Shown: positions 52,112-61,751, counted from the first letter of the stretch. The stretch: DNA of 64,000 nt from Synechococcus sp. KORDI-100 (GCF_000737535.1 NZ_CP006269.1:1922001-1986000); one strand, 5' to 3'. Numbers and translations: made by a program. The notes: a model not told the origin generated them from the letters alone.

Positions 52112-52453
52112 ATGAAAGCGCTCCTTGTCGTTGTCGTTCTCACGATCAACCTGATTGCTTTCACAAGCCCGGCAGCCAGGGCCGAACCAATTCCAACGGA
52201 AGGCTCCGCACTATTTGAGCTTCACTGTGCCGCTTGTCATCCCCATGGGGGAAACATCATCCGCCGAGGCCGCACCCTGAAATTGGCAGCACTGAGGCGA
52301 CGTGATCTTGCATCTCCCGAGGCAATTGCAGAGATCGCACGTCACGGGATTGGCCAGATGGGCGGATACGAGAAAGAGCTTGGAGACTCGGGCGATCGAG
52401 TGGTCGCCGAGTGGATCTGGCAGCAGGCTCAGAACGCCTGGATCCAGGGATAA
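52112..52453 (+). CDS. Cytochrome c6-like protein
   Basis: The 113-aa precursor has a signal peptide (VVVVLTINLIAFTSPAARA) and CAACH at 39-43, with Met83 (GIGQMGGYEK) as the sixth ligand. It differs clearly from the petJ product by its Arg-rich stretch and longer loop, and is probably of the c6B/c6C type of the lumen. Partner unknown. Its 3' end overlaps the YciI gene by 25 bp on the opposite strand. Confidence 0.88.
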   Translation: MKALLVVVVLTINLIAFTSPAARAEPIPTEGSALFELHCAACHPHGGNIIRRGRTLKLAALRRRDLASPEAIAEIARHGIGQMGGYEKELGDSGDRVVAEWIWQQAQNAWIQG

Positions 52454-52698
52454 ACCTCAAAATTCGTCCAGATTCCCTGCTTCCAGTAGACATCTGACTC
52501 GATAAGGTCGCGCACAATTGACAGATTCTGCGCTTCAAAGATCCCAAACACGTGGGTACTTCCCTCCGTTGGCCCGAGTGTGATCAAGGTTCCCTGCTGC
52601 TTGAGAGACTGCAAGCGCGCTAGATGCTCTTCACGAAAGGGAGTTCGCTTCTCAAGCGCATCAGAGCAATATGTCCCCCAGAGAACAAAACGTGCCAT
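52429..52698 (-). CDS. YciI-like protein
   Basis: From the Met at 52698 the product is 89 aa: MARFVLWGTYCSDALEKRTP, EEHLARLQSLKQQGTL and GTHVFGIF-like elements, which are the YciI pattern (ferredoxin-like fold with conserved His). YciI proteins are small putative hydrolases or lactonases. The Cys11 is additional. Convergent with the cytochrome gene. Confidence 0.85.
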   Translation of the reverse strand: MARFVLWGTYCSDALEKRTPFREEHLARLQSLKQQGTLITLGPTEGSTHVFGIFEAQNLSIVRDLIESDVYWKQGIWTNFEVYPWIQAF

Positions 52699-52795
52699 CG
52701 GTAAAGATCCGATCCGCGGAAACAATGTCTGAAAAAGGATGGCATACAGGCGAGGCCTAACGCTATGTTGAGGATGTTGAATCAACTTCAAAACA

Positions 52796-53167
52796 ATGCT
52801 CACAGGGAGCGACCTTCTCAACAAAGTCAAAGAACTGGGCGATGTCAGTAAATCTGATCTCGTACGCGCCTGTGGCTACGTCTCAAACAAGAAAGATGGT
52901 GGCGAGCGTTTAAACTTCACTGCCTTCTACGAGGCACTTCTCGATGCCAAAGGTGTCAACCTTGGAGTCGGTGGGGTTGCAGGAGTCGGCAAAGGTGGAC
53001 GCAAGCTGAGCTATATCGCCACAGTTCAGGGCAACGGAAATCTCCTGATTGGTAAGGCTTACACCGCTTTGTTGGATCTCAAGCCAGGCGACGAGTTTGA
53101 AATCAAGCTTGGTCGTAAGCAAATCCGCCTTGTTCCCGTTGGTGGCTCTGATGAAGACGAAGAATGA
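52796..53167 (+). CDS. cyabrB: Cyanobacterial AbrB-like transcription factor
   Basis: The 123-aa protein has LTGSDLLNKVKELGDVSKSD (N-terminal helices), LNFTAFYEALLDAKG and the C-terminal AbrB-like GDEFEIKLGRKQIRLVPV. cyAbrB proteins regulate nitrogen and carbon metabolism genes, working as dimers. Ends in acidic residues. A good terminator follows at 53214-53243. Confidence 0.92.
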   Translation: MLTGSDLLNKVKELGDVSKSDLVRACGYVSNKKDGGERLNFTAFYEALLDAKGVNLGVGGVAGVGKGGRKLSYIATVQGNGNLLIGKAYTALLDLKPGDEFEIKLGRKQIRLVPVGGSDEDEE

Positions 53168-53213
53168 TCCGAGCATTCTCTCACGTCCGATCGAATCAAC
53201 TCCTCAAACGCAG

Positions 53214-53243
53214 ATGCCCCGGCTGATGTAGGGGCTTTTTTTT
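53214..53243 (+). terminator. Intrinsic terminator after cyabrB
   Basis: GCCCC (53216-53220) pairs with GGGGC (53231-53235) around a 10-base loop, followed by eight T (53236-53243). It is 46 bp after the cyabrB stop. It may also slow the convergent trpA transcript. Confidence 0.85.
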
Positions 53244-53282
53244 AGCTTGATCAAAGCCAATTAACAGCTGGCCTGCACAGGC

Positions 53283-54077
53283 TCAACGACATGCTTCCCA
53301 AAGCTCACGGCAAAACGTTTCTGCCTCTGAAGCGATGTTGCCTGCACCTGCAGCCGCCATTCTCTTTACCAGAGCGCTGCCGACAATGGCACCATCTGCC
53401 CCCCAACGACGCACCTGTCTGACCTGATCAGGTCCTGAGATACCGAATCCCACGGCAACAGGAACTGGGGAACTTTGTTTCAACTGCTGGACCAGCCCCT
53501 GAACTCTGGTTTCCATCTGGGCCCGCTCACCGGTGACACCGGTCACACTGACGAGATAGGTGAAACCTCGACTTCTCTGAGCGATTCTGGCCATCCGAGC
53601 TTCCGGAGTTGTGGGCGCAACAAGCAGCACAAGATCAAGACCCTGCTGTGAAGCGATTGGTGAAAGACGATCTGCTTCCTCAAGAGGCAAATCGGGTATC
53701 ACCAGGCCCGACGCACCGGCCATGGCAGCCTTCTCACAGAAGCGCTGCATTCCAAGGTTCAGCAGAGGATTGCTGTACGTAAAGAGGATCAGGGGAAGGT
53801 CAAAGTCATCCGGAAGCGACGACAACATCTCCATCACGTTGGCTGGCGTTGTTCCAGCCTGAAGTGCTCGACTGGCAGCGGCCTGAATCACAGGACCATC
53901 TGCAAGGGGGTCGCTGTAGGGAATGCCCAGCTCCACCATGTCAGCGCCACCACGCTGAAGGCCGAGCAACACCTCACGGGTGGTCGCCAGATCAGGATCA
54001 CCTGCCATCAGAAACGGCATCAAAGCCATGCGGCCGTCCCGCTTCAGTTGCTCAAAACGCTGATGGATGGCATGCAT
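53283..54077 (-). CDS. trpA: Tryptophan synthase alpha subunit
   Basis: The 264-aa TIM barrel cleaves indole-glycerol phosphate to indole. [12 protein letters not shown] and [20 protein letters not shown] contain the catalytic Glu and Asp, and [14 protein letters not shown] is the phosphate-binding loop. It is the third gene of the leftward ndhL-DUF3007-trpA run, so tryptophan synthesis and NDH-1 genes share a transcript. Confidence 0.97.
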   Translation of the reverse strand: MHAIHQRFEQLKRDGRMALMPFLMAGDPDLATTREVLLGLQRGGADMVELGIPYSDPLADGPVIQAAASRALQAGTTPANVMEMLSSLPDDFDLPLILFTYSNPLLNLGMQRFCEKAAMAGASGLVIPDLPLEEADRLSPIASQQGLDLVLLVAPTTPEARMARIAQRSRGFTYLVSVTGVTGERAQMETRVQGLVQQLKQSSPVPVAVGFGISGPDQVRQVRRWGADGAIVGSALVKRMAAAGAGNIASEAETFCRELWEACR

Positions 54078-54109
54078 GTCCCGGCCGTCGTCGAATCAAC
54101 CCGATGAGC

Positions 54110-54451
54110 CTATGAGTCCGCCCTGACGTCATCCCCATCCAGACCAAGCCGTTGCAACAGAGCCCGCTGCTCATCCTCAGGGAGTGCGTCAAAGCGAGCT
54201 TCAAGATCCGCACGCTCCTTGGCGTCATACACCTCTCGGTAACGACGACGCTGATTCATATAGGTCATCTGCCCGGTGACAACACGGAACAAATAGGACC
54301 CCGTCCAGACCACCACAATCAGCACCAGCAGTGACTGAGCTGCAATCCCGGCTGAGAAACCACGGATACCAAGGGCCTCAAAACCGAGATAACCAACTCC
54401 TCCAAGTGCCAGGACGATCAGCCCGATGAAGAGAACCTTGGCGCGGGTCAA
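54110..54451 (-). CDS. DUF3007 membrane protein
   Basis: This 113-aa protein has two hydrophobic helices (KVLFIGLIVLALGGVGYLGF and GIAAQSLLVLIVVVWTGSYLF) followed by a cytoplasmic helical tail with YMNQRRRYREVYDAKE and acidic ends. DUF3007 is a cyanobacterial family of unknown function. It is 1 bp downstream of ndhL, so probably co-transcribed. Confidence 0.85.
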   Translation of the reverse strand: MTRAKVLFIGLIVLALGGVGYLGFEALGIRGFSAGIAAQSLLVLIVVVWTGSYLFRVVTGQMTYMNQRRRYREVYDAKERADLEARFDALPEDEQRALLQRLGLDGDDVRADS

Positions 54452-54452
54452 T

Positions 54453-54722
54453 TCAGATCTCTCCCTGGCCGTTCATGCGCAGATTCAAAAATGGAGCAAA
54501 CACCACCATGCCCGGGAAAAACAGAAAAACGCATCCATAGACCACGAGCCGCTCGATATTCCCCATCTGATGCCAGCGTTTGTTCATCCAGAAAAACAGC
54601 GCAAGAGGCACCACCAGCAGGTAGAGACCTGCGAGGACCCCATAGGCCGCAATGGCGAGCAGGCTCTGCTGCGGTATCCCGTTCAGCAGGGTCAGGAGAT
54701 CCAAGGCGGTCCTGCGACTCAC
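54453..54722 (-). CDS. ndhL: NDH-1 subunit NdhL
   Basis: The 89-aa protein has two transmembrane helices: [20 protein letters not shown] and [19 protein letters not shown]. The YLLVVPL and FFPG...PFLNLR elements are NdhL-specific. It is a membrane subunit of the cyanobacterial/plastid NDH-1 complex. First of the operon with DUF3007 and trpA. The tRNA-Leu gene is divergent, 22 bp upstream. Confidence 0.92.
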   Translation of the reverse strand: MSRRTALDLLTLLNGIPQQSLLAIAAYGVLAGLYLLVVPLALFFWMNKRWHQMGNIERLVVYGCVFLFFPGMVVFAPFLNLRMNGQGEI

Positions 54723-54744
54723 TGAAATTTAGAATGGCCACCAA

Positions 54745-54830
54745 GGGGGCGTGGCGGAATCGGTAGACGCACGCGACTTAAAATCGTTTGGGCCGTAAGG
54801 CCTGTGGGGGTTCAAGTCCCCCTGCCCCCA
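54745..54830 (+). tRNA. trnL-UAA: tRNA-Leu (UAA anticodon)
   Basis: An 86-nt class II tRNA with acceptor arm GGGGGCG / TGCCCCC, discriminator A, anticodon loop CTTAAAA with TAA, long variable arm (TTTGGGCCGTAAGGCCTGT) and T-arm GGGGGTTCAAGTCCCCC. The CCA end is not encoded. There is no group I intron in the anticodon loop, unlike many freshwater cyanobacterial copies. Confidence 0.97.
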
Positions 54831-54908
54831 TACGTTTTCTTTATCCCAAGTCTTGCCGGTAGCAGCTTCTGGGCAGCTGACTAACTTGTGAATGTGGCCA
54901 GTTTGGGG

Positions 54909-57563
54909 ATGGCAGAACCGGCTGAAATTCAACGTCGCAGACAACGTGACGCTGGTGAATGCAACTGGGATCTTTGGGGAACCTATCTCGCTGAACGTCA
55001 GTGGGGAACGGTGCGGGAGGACTATTCCCATGACGGCGACGCCTGGAATCATTTCCCCTTTGATCACAGCCACCAAAGGACCTATCGCTGGGGCGAGGAC
55101 GGTCTGCTCGGGCTTTGCGATACACAGGGGCTGATCTGCTTTGCGATGGCCCTCTGGAATGGCGAGGATGCCATCCTCAAGGAGCGACTCTTCGGCCTAA
55201 GCAATCCGGAAGGCAATCACGGCGAAGATCTCAAGGACTACATGTTTCACCTGGCCGGGACGCCCACCGGCAGTTATGCCAAAGCGCTTTACAAATATCC
55301 CCAGCGCCGCTTTCCCTACGAAACGCTTCGCGAGGAAAACAGGCAGAGAGATCGTTCTCAACCGGAATTCGAGCTCGTCGACACAGGCATCTTCAAAGAG
55401 AATCGCTACTTCGACGTCGCCATTGAATACGCCAAAGCCGATCCCGAAGACATCCTGATCAGGGTGACAGCGACCAATCGAGGACCCGAACCGGCAACGC
55501 TCCATCTGCTGCCTCAGCTGTGGCTGCGAAACACCTGGAGCTGGGGCACCGAAGGGGAGTCGAAACGCACCATGCATCACCAGGATGGAGCCGTCGTCAC
55601 ACCACCGATCTCTTCGCTACCTGCCTACGAACTCCGCTGCCGGGACAGCGCTGATCTCTGGTTCACAGACAATGAAACCAATACGCAGTCGCTGTACAAC
55701 CAGGCTCTGCAATCGCCTTACGTCAAAGACGCCTTCCACCGGTATCTCATCGACGGTGACAAGGACGCCATCAATCCTCAACAGATCGGGAGCAAAAGCG
55801 CGTTCCATCTCGAGCAGCTGATTGAAAGCGGCAAGATCTGGACAGTGGACCTGCGACTCCAACGATCAGATCGCGAGAAGCCCACGGAACGCTTTGGCCA
55901 GCGGCACTTCGATCAGATCCTCGAGCAGCGTCAGACCGAGTGGCAGGAGTTCCTTCACTGGGTGGCACCTGGGCTTGGCGAGGATGAACGTCGGATCCAC
56001 GCCGCCGCCGGCGCTGGCCTCTACTGGGGCCGTCAGTTTTACAACTGGTTCGTTCATCGTTGGCTTGTTGGAGACACCACGGGACCAAAGCCACCCGCCG
56101 AACGCTGGCAGACCGAACAGTCCTACTGGCGGAGCATGAAAGCCAGCGACATCATCTCCATGCCGGATGCCTGGGAATATCCCTATTTCTGCCAGTGGGA
56201 TCTGATGTTTCATGCAGTCGCCTTTGCGGAATACGACCCTCACGAAGCAAGGCGCCAGGCAGGCATTCTCAGGACTTACAACTACACGGCAACGAACGGA
56301 CAATCCCCGGCCTATGAATGGTCCCTCTCAGATCCAAACCCTCCAATCGGAGCATGGGCAACACTGAGAATCCATCAGATTGAGAAAAAGAGGGAAACAA
56401 CAGCCTGTCTGGACAATCTGGCGTCTGATTACCGCAAATTGCTGCTTGATTACGGCTGGTGGGCCAATCGAACCGACCTGAATAAAGACAGCATGTTCGA
56501 TGGTGGCTTTCTCGGTCTCGACAACATTGCGATCTTTGACCGATCAAGACCTCTGCAAGACGGCAGCACGATTGAGCAGCCTGATGGCACATCCTGGATG
56601 GGAATGTACAGCCTCAACATGTTGGAAATCGTCGTTGAGATTGGCCGCGAAGAGAGGGGTTACAGCGATTCAATTGGGCGCTTCATCAAGGATTTCTGGA
56701 AACTTGCCTATGCTCTGAATTCCGATGACGGGCGAAATTATGTGTGCTGGGATGAACAAGATGGCTTCTATTATGACGTGCTTTACCGATTGGATGGCAG
56801 TGCTGACTATCTCAGAACGCGATCTCTTGCGGGACTGATCCCCTTACTAGCCGTGGCATCGTTTGATCGAGAAACGGTGCAACAGTTTCCAATGCTCGAC
56901 ATTCAACCACTGCTGAAACAACGGGCGATTGATCGTGGTGAGCCCTTCCCAGAGCTCGACTATCTCGGTGAATGGCATCAAGACCGAATCCTTTACTCTT
57001 TGGTCCCGAAAAGTCGTCTCGTAAGAATTCTCAGGCGTGTCTTTGATGAACAAGAATTCCTGTCCCCCTATGGGATCAGAGGATTATCAAAACACTACGA
57101 AGAGAATCCATACACCTACCGCGAAGGTGACGAAGAAGGAACAATCAATTACAGCCCGGCAGATAGTCCTGTGCCCATGTTTGGAGGCAATTCCAATTGG
57201 CGAGGCCCCGTTTGGCTCCCGATCAATTACCTGATCATTGAAGCCCTGCAGAAATACGCGCACTACTTCGGCGACGACTTGAAAATGGAGTTCCCAACCG
57301 GTTCTGGGCATTGGCTGAATTTATGGGAAATCTCCCTAAGGCTTGAAGAGCGGCTGATCAATCTTTTCAGGCGAAATCAGGCCGATGCGAGACCATTTAA
57401 TGGTTCGATTTCGTATTTCGACGACGATCCTCACTGGAGAGATCTGATTCGCTTCAATGAATATTTTCATGGAGACAATGGCAGAGGTCTGGGCGCCAGC
57501 CATCAAACCGGATGGACGGCCATTGTCTCCAAGATGATTACCCAGCTCAATCGATATTCCTAG
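54909..57563 (+). CDS. MGH1/GH63-like glycosidase
   Basis: From the Met at 54909 the product is 884 aa (a GTG at 54888 would add 7). The N-terminal part carries SHQRTYRWGEDGLLG and LAGTPTGSYAKALYKYPQ; the C-terminal alpha/alpha barrel carries AYEWSLSDPNPPIGAWA and GGNSNWRGPVWLPINY. This arrangement is seen in proteins annotated as MGH1-like glucosidases, related to GH63 and GH37. The substrate could be a glucosylglycerate or related compatible solute. Soluble. Codons become more A/T-rich after about 56,340. Confidence 0.85.
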   Translation: MAEPAEIQRRRQRDAGECNWDLWGTYLAERQWGTVREDYSHDGDAWNHFPFDHSHQRTYRWGEDGLLGLCDTQGLICFAMALWNGEDAILKERLFGLSNPEGNHGEDLKDYMFHLAGTPTGSYAKALYKYPQRRFPYETLREENRQRDRSQPEFELVDTGIFKENRYFDVAIEYAKADPEDILIRVTATNRGPEPATLHLLPQLWLRNTWSWGTEGESKRTMHHQDGAVVTPPISSLPAYELRCRDSADLWFTDNETNTQSLYNQALQSPYVKDAFHRYLIDGDKDAINPQQIGSKSAFHLEQLIESGKIWTVDLRLQRSDREKPTERFGQRHFDQILEQRQTEWQEFLHWVAPGLGEDERRIHAAAGAGLYWGRQFYNWFVHRWLVGDTTGPKPPAERWQTEQSYWRSMKASDIISMPDAWEYPYFCQWDLMFHAVAFAEYDPHEARRQAGILRTYNYTATNGQSPAYEWSLSDPNPPIGAWATLRIHQIEKKRETTACLDNLASDYRKLLLDYGWWANRTDLNKDSMFDGGFLGLDNIAIFDRSRPLQDGSTIEQPDGTSWMGMYSLNMLEIVVEIGREERGYSDSIGRFIKDFWKLAYALNSDDGRNYVCWDEQDGFYYDVLYRLDGSADYLRTRSLAGLIPLLAVASFDRETVQQFPMLDIQPLLKQRAIDRGEPFPELDYLGEWHQDRILYSLVPKSRLVRILRRVFDEQEFLSPYGIRGLSKHYEENPYTYREGDEEGTINYSPADSPVPMFGGNSNWRGPVWLPINYLIIEALQKYAHYFGDDLKMEFPTGSGHWLNLWEISLRLEERLINLFRRNQADARPFNGSISYFDDDPHWRDLIRFNEYFHGDNGRGLGASHQTGWTAIVSKMITQLNRYS

Positions 57564-57865
57564 CTGGCTGGCAGTAGCTCGCTGAGCCGTTCTCGGAACT
57601 CTCCCTTCTGCATCCCCCCCTTCATTTCCCCGTGAATGGCAAAGTCTCCCTCGGGGTCTGTCACCAGCAGATAGGTGGGCCAGCCCATTCCTTCCTTGTT
57701 CGGATACTGGGCCAGAAGAATTTTCCTGTATTTGCGGTAGGCCTCCGTGTCCTGGAGCATGACGGAAACGAAGTCGCAACCCAGTTCTTCAGCCACCTTG
57801 CCGTCGTAGTGACTCATGCGGTGACACGTACCGCAGTCCTCGGAGCTGAACTTGATCAGGTGCAT
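57560..57865 (-). CDS. Thioredoxin-like protein
   Basis: The 101-aa product starts MHLIKFSSEDCGTCHRMS, with active-site CGTC at residues 11-14 (thioredoxin-like CxxC), and has GWPTYLLVTDPEG with the cis-Pro. No signal peptide. Its start overlaps pyrC by 10 bp and its end overlaps the glycosidase by 4 bp. It may be a reductant for an unknown target. Confidence 0.88.
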   Translation of the reverse strand: MHLIKFSSEDCGTCHRMSHYDGKVAEELGCDFVSVMLQDTEAYRKYRKILLAQYPNKEGMGWPTYLLVTDPEGDFAIHGEMKGGMQKGEFRERLSELLPAS

Positions 57866-58887
57866 GGGGACAGTTTCCAGGGAAGGATTTCTCCAGCATG
57901 GAAGGGCACCAGGCCATCCACAAGTTCGGGAATCAATTGATCAACGCGTTCCAGCGTGATCGTCCGGGTGTTCAACGGCAGGCGATAGAACGCGGGCCCG
58001 TAGCGACTGGCGAATCCCTCAAGGTGCGCCAGTGCTCCCTCCTGCTCAAACACTTGCGCATAGCTTTCCAGTGCGTAGGGAGCATTGAAGATCCCGGCGC
58101 AACCGCAGGAGGTCTCCTTCGATTGCCGCGAATGCGGCGCCGAATCAGTCCCCAGAAAAAATCTGGGATCTCCGCTGGTGGCGGCGTGGCGCAGGGCAAG
58201 CCGATGACGTTCCCTCTTGGCCACTGGAAGACAGTAGAAGTCACTTCTCAGGCCGCCAGCGAACATGGCATTCCGATTGATGTGGAGATGGTGGGGCGTG
58301 ATGGTGGCCGCCAGATTGGAGTCCGTTGACATCACAATCTCAACCGCCTCTTCTGTGGTGATGTGTTCAAAAACCACCCGCAGATCAGGAAATCGCTTCA
58401 ACAGTGGCTTGAGATGCTGGTCGATGAAACCCGCCTCTCGGTCAAACACATCTACCGTTGGATCGGTGAGCTCACCATGAATCAGCAGTGGCATGCCGAT
58501 GCGCTGCATGCAGGACAGAACGCCGTTGATCCTCTGCAGGTCGGTGACGCCAGCCGCGGAATTCGTTGTGGCATTGGCGGGATAGAGCTTTGCCGCCGTG
58601 AAGACGCCCCTGCGAAATCCCTGTTCCAGATCAGCAGGATCAGTGGAATCAGTGAGGTACGCCGTCATCAGGGGCTCAAAGTCCAGATCGGCTGGGCAGG
58701 CTGATCGAATCCGCTCCCGGTAAGCCTCTGCCGCAGCTGTGGTGGTCACGGGCGGCTTCAGGTTTGGCATCACAATCGCCCGACGAAAGCTGCGGGCGGT
58801 GTGAGCCACGATCTTTTCCAGCATCGCCCCATCCCTCAGGTGAACGTGCCAGTCGTCGGGAGCGATCAGCGTGAGTCGGTCAGGCAT
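57856..58887 (-). CDS. pyrC: Dihydroorotase
   Basis: From the Met at 58887 the product is 343 aa and begins MPDRLTLIAPDDWHVHLRDG (HxH metal motif), with VMPNLKPP following. LLIHGELTD and TITPHHLHINR carry further zinc ligands. It closes carbamoyl-aspartate to dihydroorotate in pyrimidine synthesis; this is the short, PyrC type I/II size. It overlaps both neighbours (8 and 10 bp). Confidence 0.95.
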   Translation of the reverse strand: MPDRLTLIAPDDWHVHLRDGAMLEKIVAHTARSFRRAIVMPNLKPPVTTTAAAEAYRERIRSACPADLDFEPLMTAYLTDSTDPADLEQGFRRGVFTAAKLYPANATTNSAAGVTDLQRINGVLSCMQRIGMPLLIHGELTDPTVDVFDREAGFIDQHLKPLLKRFPDLRVVFEHITTEEAVEIVMSTDSNLAATITPHHLHINRNAMFAGGLRSDFYCLPVAKRERHRLALRHAATSGDPRFFLGTDSAPHSRQSKETSCGCAGIFNAPYALESYAQVFEQEGALAHLEGFASRYGPAFYRLPLNTRTITLERVDQLIPELVDGLVPFHAGEILPWKLSPCT

Positions 58888-60559
58888 TCCGGGCTGCTGA
58901 CGGCAGGGAACCCACCGCCAGGCTGATGGCCTGCAGGCGATCGGCGGTGATGTTCTCCGCCGGCAGACGATCCAGGAGCTTGAGCTTGCGAAGTCTGTTT
59001 TCGGTGCTTCCCGTCGCTCCCACCATGAACACCTGACGTCCCACCTCAATCGCTTCCTTCACTGCATTCTCCAGGGCGATGGCCGCGGTGACACCAAGGT
59101 GAGACACCTCCGAGAGGTCGAACACCACCGCCTGACAGTTGCCGATGGCGTTGTGTTCACGGGAGATGGCCTTGGCCACCCCGAAAATCATCGGGCCAGC
59201 CAGCTGGAACAGCAACACCCTGCCCGCCGCCTGATCCAGAAGCGACTGCTCTTCTGAACTGAGCTCCACATCATCATCCGTGGTGCTGATCGTCTTGACG
59301 CGCCTCGACTGCAGTGCACTCATCCGATCAATGGTGAGCACGTTGGCCACGAAAACCCCGATTCCCACCGCGGTGATCAGATCCACAAGCACCGTCAGCA
59401 GAATCACGCCATAGGTGATCACCGCTGCTTTGAGAGAGAGGTGATGAGCCCGCTTCAGGAATTCCCAGTCGATGATGTCAATACCAACCTTGAGGGCGAT
59501 CCCTGCCAAAACGGCAAGGGGGATCCGTGAGGCAAACGGCGACGCCAGAAGCACCACCAGCATCAGCACCATGGCCCTCACCACGCCCGAAAGAGCCGTG
59601 CGACCTCCCGCCTGAATATTGACCACCGTTCCCATCGTGGCTCCGGCCCCAGGCAGAGCTCCAAACAGACCGGAAGCGACATTGGCCAGGCCCTGACCGA
59701 TGAGCTCCTTGTTGGAGTCGTGCTCCGTTCGCGTCAGGCTGTCGGCGACAACGGATGTGAGCAGGGCATCAATGCAACCGAGCATGCCCAGCACGGCGGC
59801 GTTCACCACCATCATCCGAATCTGACCTCCCGAGAAATCCGGAAGGCTGGGGGTTGGAAACTCCGCAGAAAATTCAGGAATCGTGCGGAGGCCGGCGCCC
59901 TGAAACGCTGTGACTGCAAGAAGTGTTCCCACCAGAAGGGCCAGCAACTGCGGCGGGCAGAACTTCTTCAGGCTGGAAGGGGTAAACCAGAGGATGGCCA
60001 GGGTGATCACGGCCAGCAGCAGCTCCATCGGCCGCGTGCCCTGGATCAGAGCAGGCAACTGGCTCAGCGTGCCGATCACGCCACCTTTCGGGTCCTGACC
60101 GAGGAACGGGGCCAGCTGCAGCAGGACGAGAATGATGCCGATGCCGGACATGAAGCCCGAGATCACCGTGTACGGCATCATCGTGATGTAGCGGCCCAGT
60201 CGAAACAGGCCGAACAGAATCTGGAAAATGCCGGCCAGCACCCCCACGGTGAAGGCCATGGCAAGGGCTTTTTCCGGACTCTCAGCCGTGCTGGCGAAAC
60301 TGATCACCACCGAGGTGAACACCACCGTCATCGGGCCGGTGGGTTCGGAAATCAAGGTGGGGGTACCTCCGAAAAGGGACGCGACGAGGCCGATGATCAC
60401 GGCCCCCCACAGTCCTGCCGCGGCACCAACTTCCGGAGCCCCTAATGCGTTGCCCACGGCGATGCCGAAGGCAAGAGCCATCGGCAGAGCGATCACTGCC
60501 GCTGTCAGGCCGCCAAAGACGTCACCGCGGATGTTGGTGGCGTTGATGCGGTTCAGCAA
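58880..60559 (-). CDS. bicA: SulP anion transporter, BicA-like
   Basis: The 559-aa product (TTG start) begins NATNIRGDVFGGLTAAVIAL and has about 12-14 membrane helices and a C-terminal STAS domain (LLFQLAGPMIFGVAKAI, then AVVFDLSEVSHLGVTAA). The sequence pattern fits BicA, the low-affinity, high-flux sodium-dependent bicarbonate transporter of marine cyanobacteria; sulfate transport cannot be excluded. It overlaps pyrC by 8 bp. Confidence 0.88.
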   Translation of the reverse strand: MLNRINATNIRGDVFGGLTAAVIALPMALAFGIAVGNALGAPEVGAAAGLWGAVIIGLVASLFGGTPTLISEPTGPMTVVFTSVVISFASTAESPEKALAMAFTVGVLAGIFQILFGLFRLGRYITMMPYTVISGFMSGIGIILVLLQLAPFLGQDPKGGVIGTLSQLPALIQGTRPMELLLAVITLAILWFTPSSLKKFCPPQLLALLVGTLLAVTAFQGAGLRTIPEFSAEFPTPSLPDFSGGQIRMMVVNAAVLGMLGCIDALLTSVVADSLTRTEHDSNKELIGQGLANVASGLFGALPGAGATMGTVVNIQAGGRTALSGVVRAMVLMLVVLLASPFASRIPLAVLAGIALKVGIDIIDWEFLKRAHHLSLKAAVITYGVILLTVLVDLITAVGIGVFVANVLTIDRMSALQSRRVKTISTTDDDVELSSEEQSLLDQAAGRVLLFQLAGPMIFGVAKAISREHNAIGNCQAVVFDLSEVSHLGVTAAIALENAVKEAIEVGRQVFMVGATGSTENRLRKLKLLDRLPAENITADRLQAISLAVGSLPSAARNA

Positions 60560-60644
60560 GAGTGGACCAGTGACTCGGGAGCGTGAACCTTAGGTCGCTT
60601 TCCCGGCAGAGCAGAATCAGGCCAGCTATCCCTCGAGAAACCGG

Positions 60645-61751
60645 ATGCCCGAGGTGCCGCAATTTCTCCAGTACACCATTGAGGTGATTGGAGGCATCCT
60701 GCTGCTGTTCCTCGGAGGAGACCAGTTCGTCAAAGGGGCCGTCACGCTGGCCACGCTCTGCCGAATTCCCCAGCTGGTGATCGGCCTCACGGTTGTGGCC
60801 TTCGGCACCAGCGCTCCGGAGCTGTTCGTGAGCGTCAGCTCGATCCTCCAGAACTCCGATGATCTGGCCGTCAGCAACGTAGTGGGGAGCAACATTTTCA
60901 ACATCCTTGTCGTGCTGGGCTGTTCGGCACTGGTGTTGCCACTTCGCGTCGAGAACCGCCTTGTACGCAGAGACGTACCGGTCCTTCTGGCCATCTCATC
61001 GGCAGCCTGGGGCATGGCCTCGGCGGGACGGATGACCTGGCAGGCCGGTGTGGCCCTTTTGATCGGACTGCTGATCAACACCGTCTGGGAGATCCGTACA
61101 GCCCAGGAAGTCCACCACGATGAGGATCAGGAGGCGGACACGCCGCTGCCAGCGACAACCGGACGAGGACGGGCCCTTGTGATCGCCATGATCCAGTTGG
61201 CAGCTGGCATCACGCTGCTCGTTCTCGGCTCCCGAACACTGGTGAGCGGAGCCAGTGCAGCGGCGGCTTATCTGAACGTTCCCACCGCCGTGATCGGTTT
61301 GACCATCGTGGCGACGGGAACGTCAACGCCCGAACTGATCACATCAGTGGTTGCCACCATGAAGGGGCGGACCGACCTTGCCGTCGGCAACGTGGTCGGC
61401 AGCTGCCTGCTGAATCTGTTGATGGTGCTCGGGGGCTGTGCAGCCATCAGCGGTCAGGCAGGGCTGCAGGTCACCGGTGAGCTGATCACGGAGGACCTGC
61501 CGGTGATGATGATCGCCACTCTGGTCTGCCTGCCGATCTTCTGGTCTCGGCGCAGCATTTCGCGGATTGAGGGCGCGATTCTGCTCACGGGCTACGCCGT
61601 TTATCTCACCGATAACGTTCTGCCCCGAACTTCCCTGGCGTCCTGGCAGGAGGAATTTCGGTTGGCAGCACTTTGTCTTGTGCTTCCCATCTTTCTGGCC
61701 GTGATCATCACCCAGGTGGTGATTCACCTGCGGCTCAAAAAAGCGGGCTGA
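60645..61751 (+). CDS. CaCA-family Na+/Ca2+ antiporter
   Basis: This 368-aa protein has ten predicted helices and the two inverted alpha-repeats GLTVVAFGTSAPELFVS (about 45-61) and GLTIVATGTSTPELITS (about 220-236), which bind the ions. It exports Ca2+ against Na+ or H+ (YrbG/CAX-like). The central loop is acidic (HHDEDQEADT). It is divergent from bicA, with an 85-bp gap. Confidence 0.92.
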   Translation: MPEVPQFLQYTIEVIGGILLLFLGGDQFVKGAVTLATLCRIPQLVIGLTVVAFGTSAPELFVSVSSILQNSDDLAVSNVVGSNIFNILVVLGCSALVLPLRVENRLVRRDVPVLLAISSAAWGMASAGRMTWQAGVALLIGLLINTVWEIRTAQEVHHDEDQEADTPLPATTGRGRALVIAMIQLAAGITLLVLGSRTLVSGASAAAAYLNVPTAVIGLTIVATGTSTPELITSVVATMKGRTDLAVGNVVGSCLLNLLMVLGGCAAISGQAGLQVTGELITEDLPVMMIATLVCLPIFWSRRSISRIEGAILLTGYAVYLTDNVLPRTSLASWQEEFRLAALCLVLPIFLAVIITQVVIHLRLKKAG

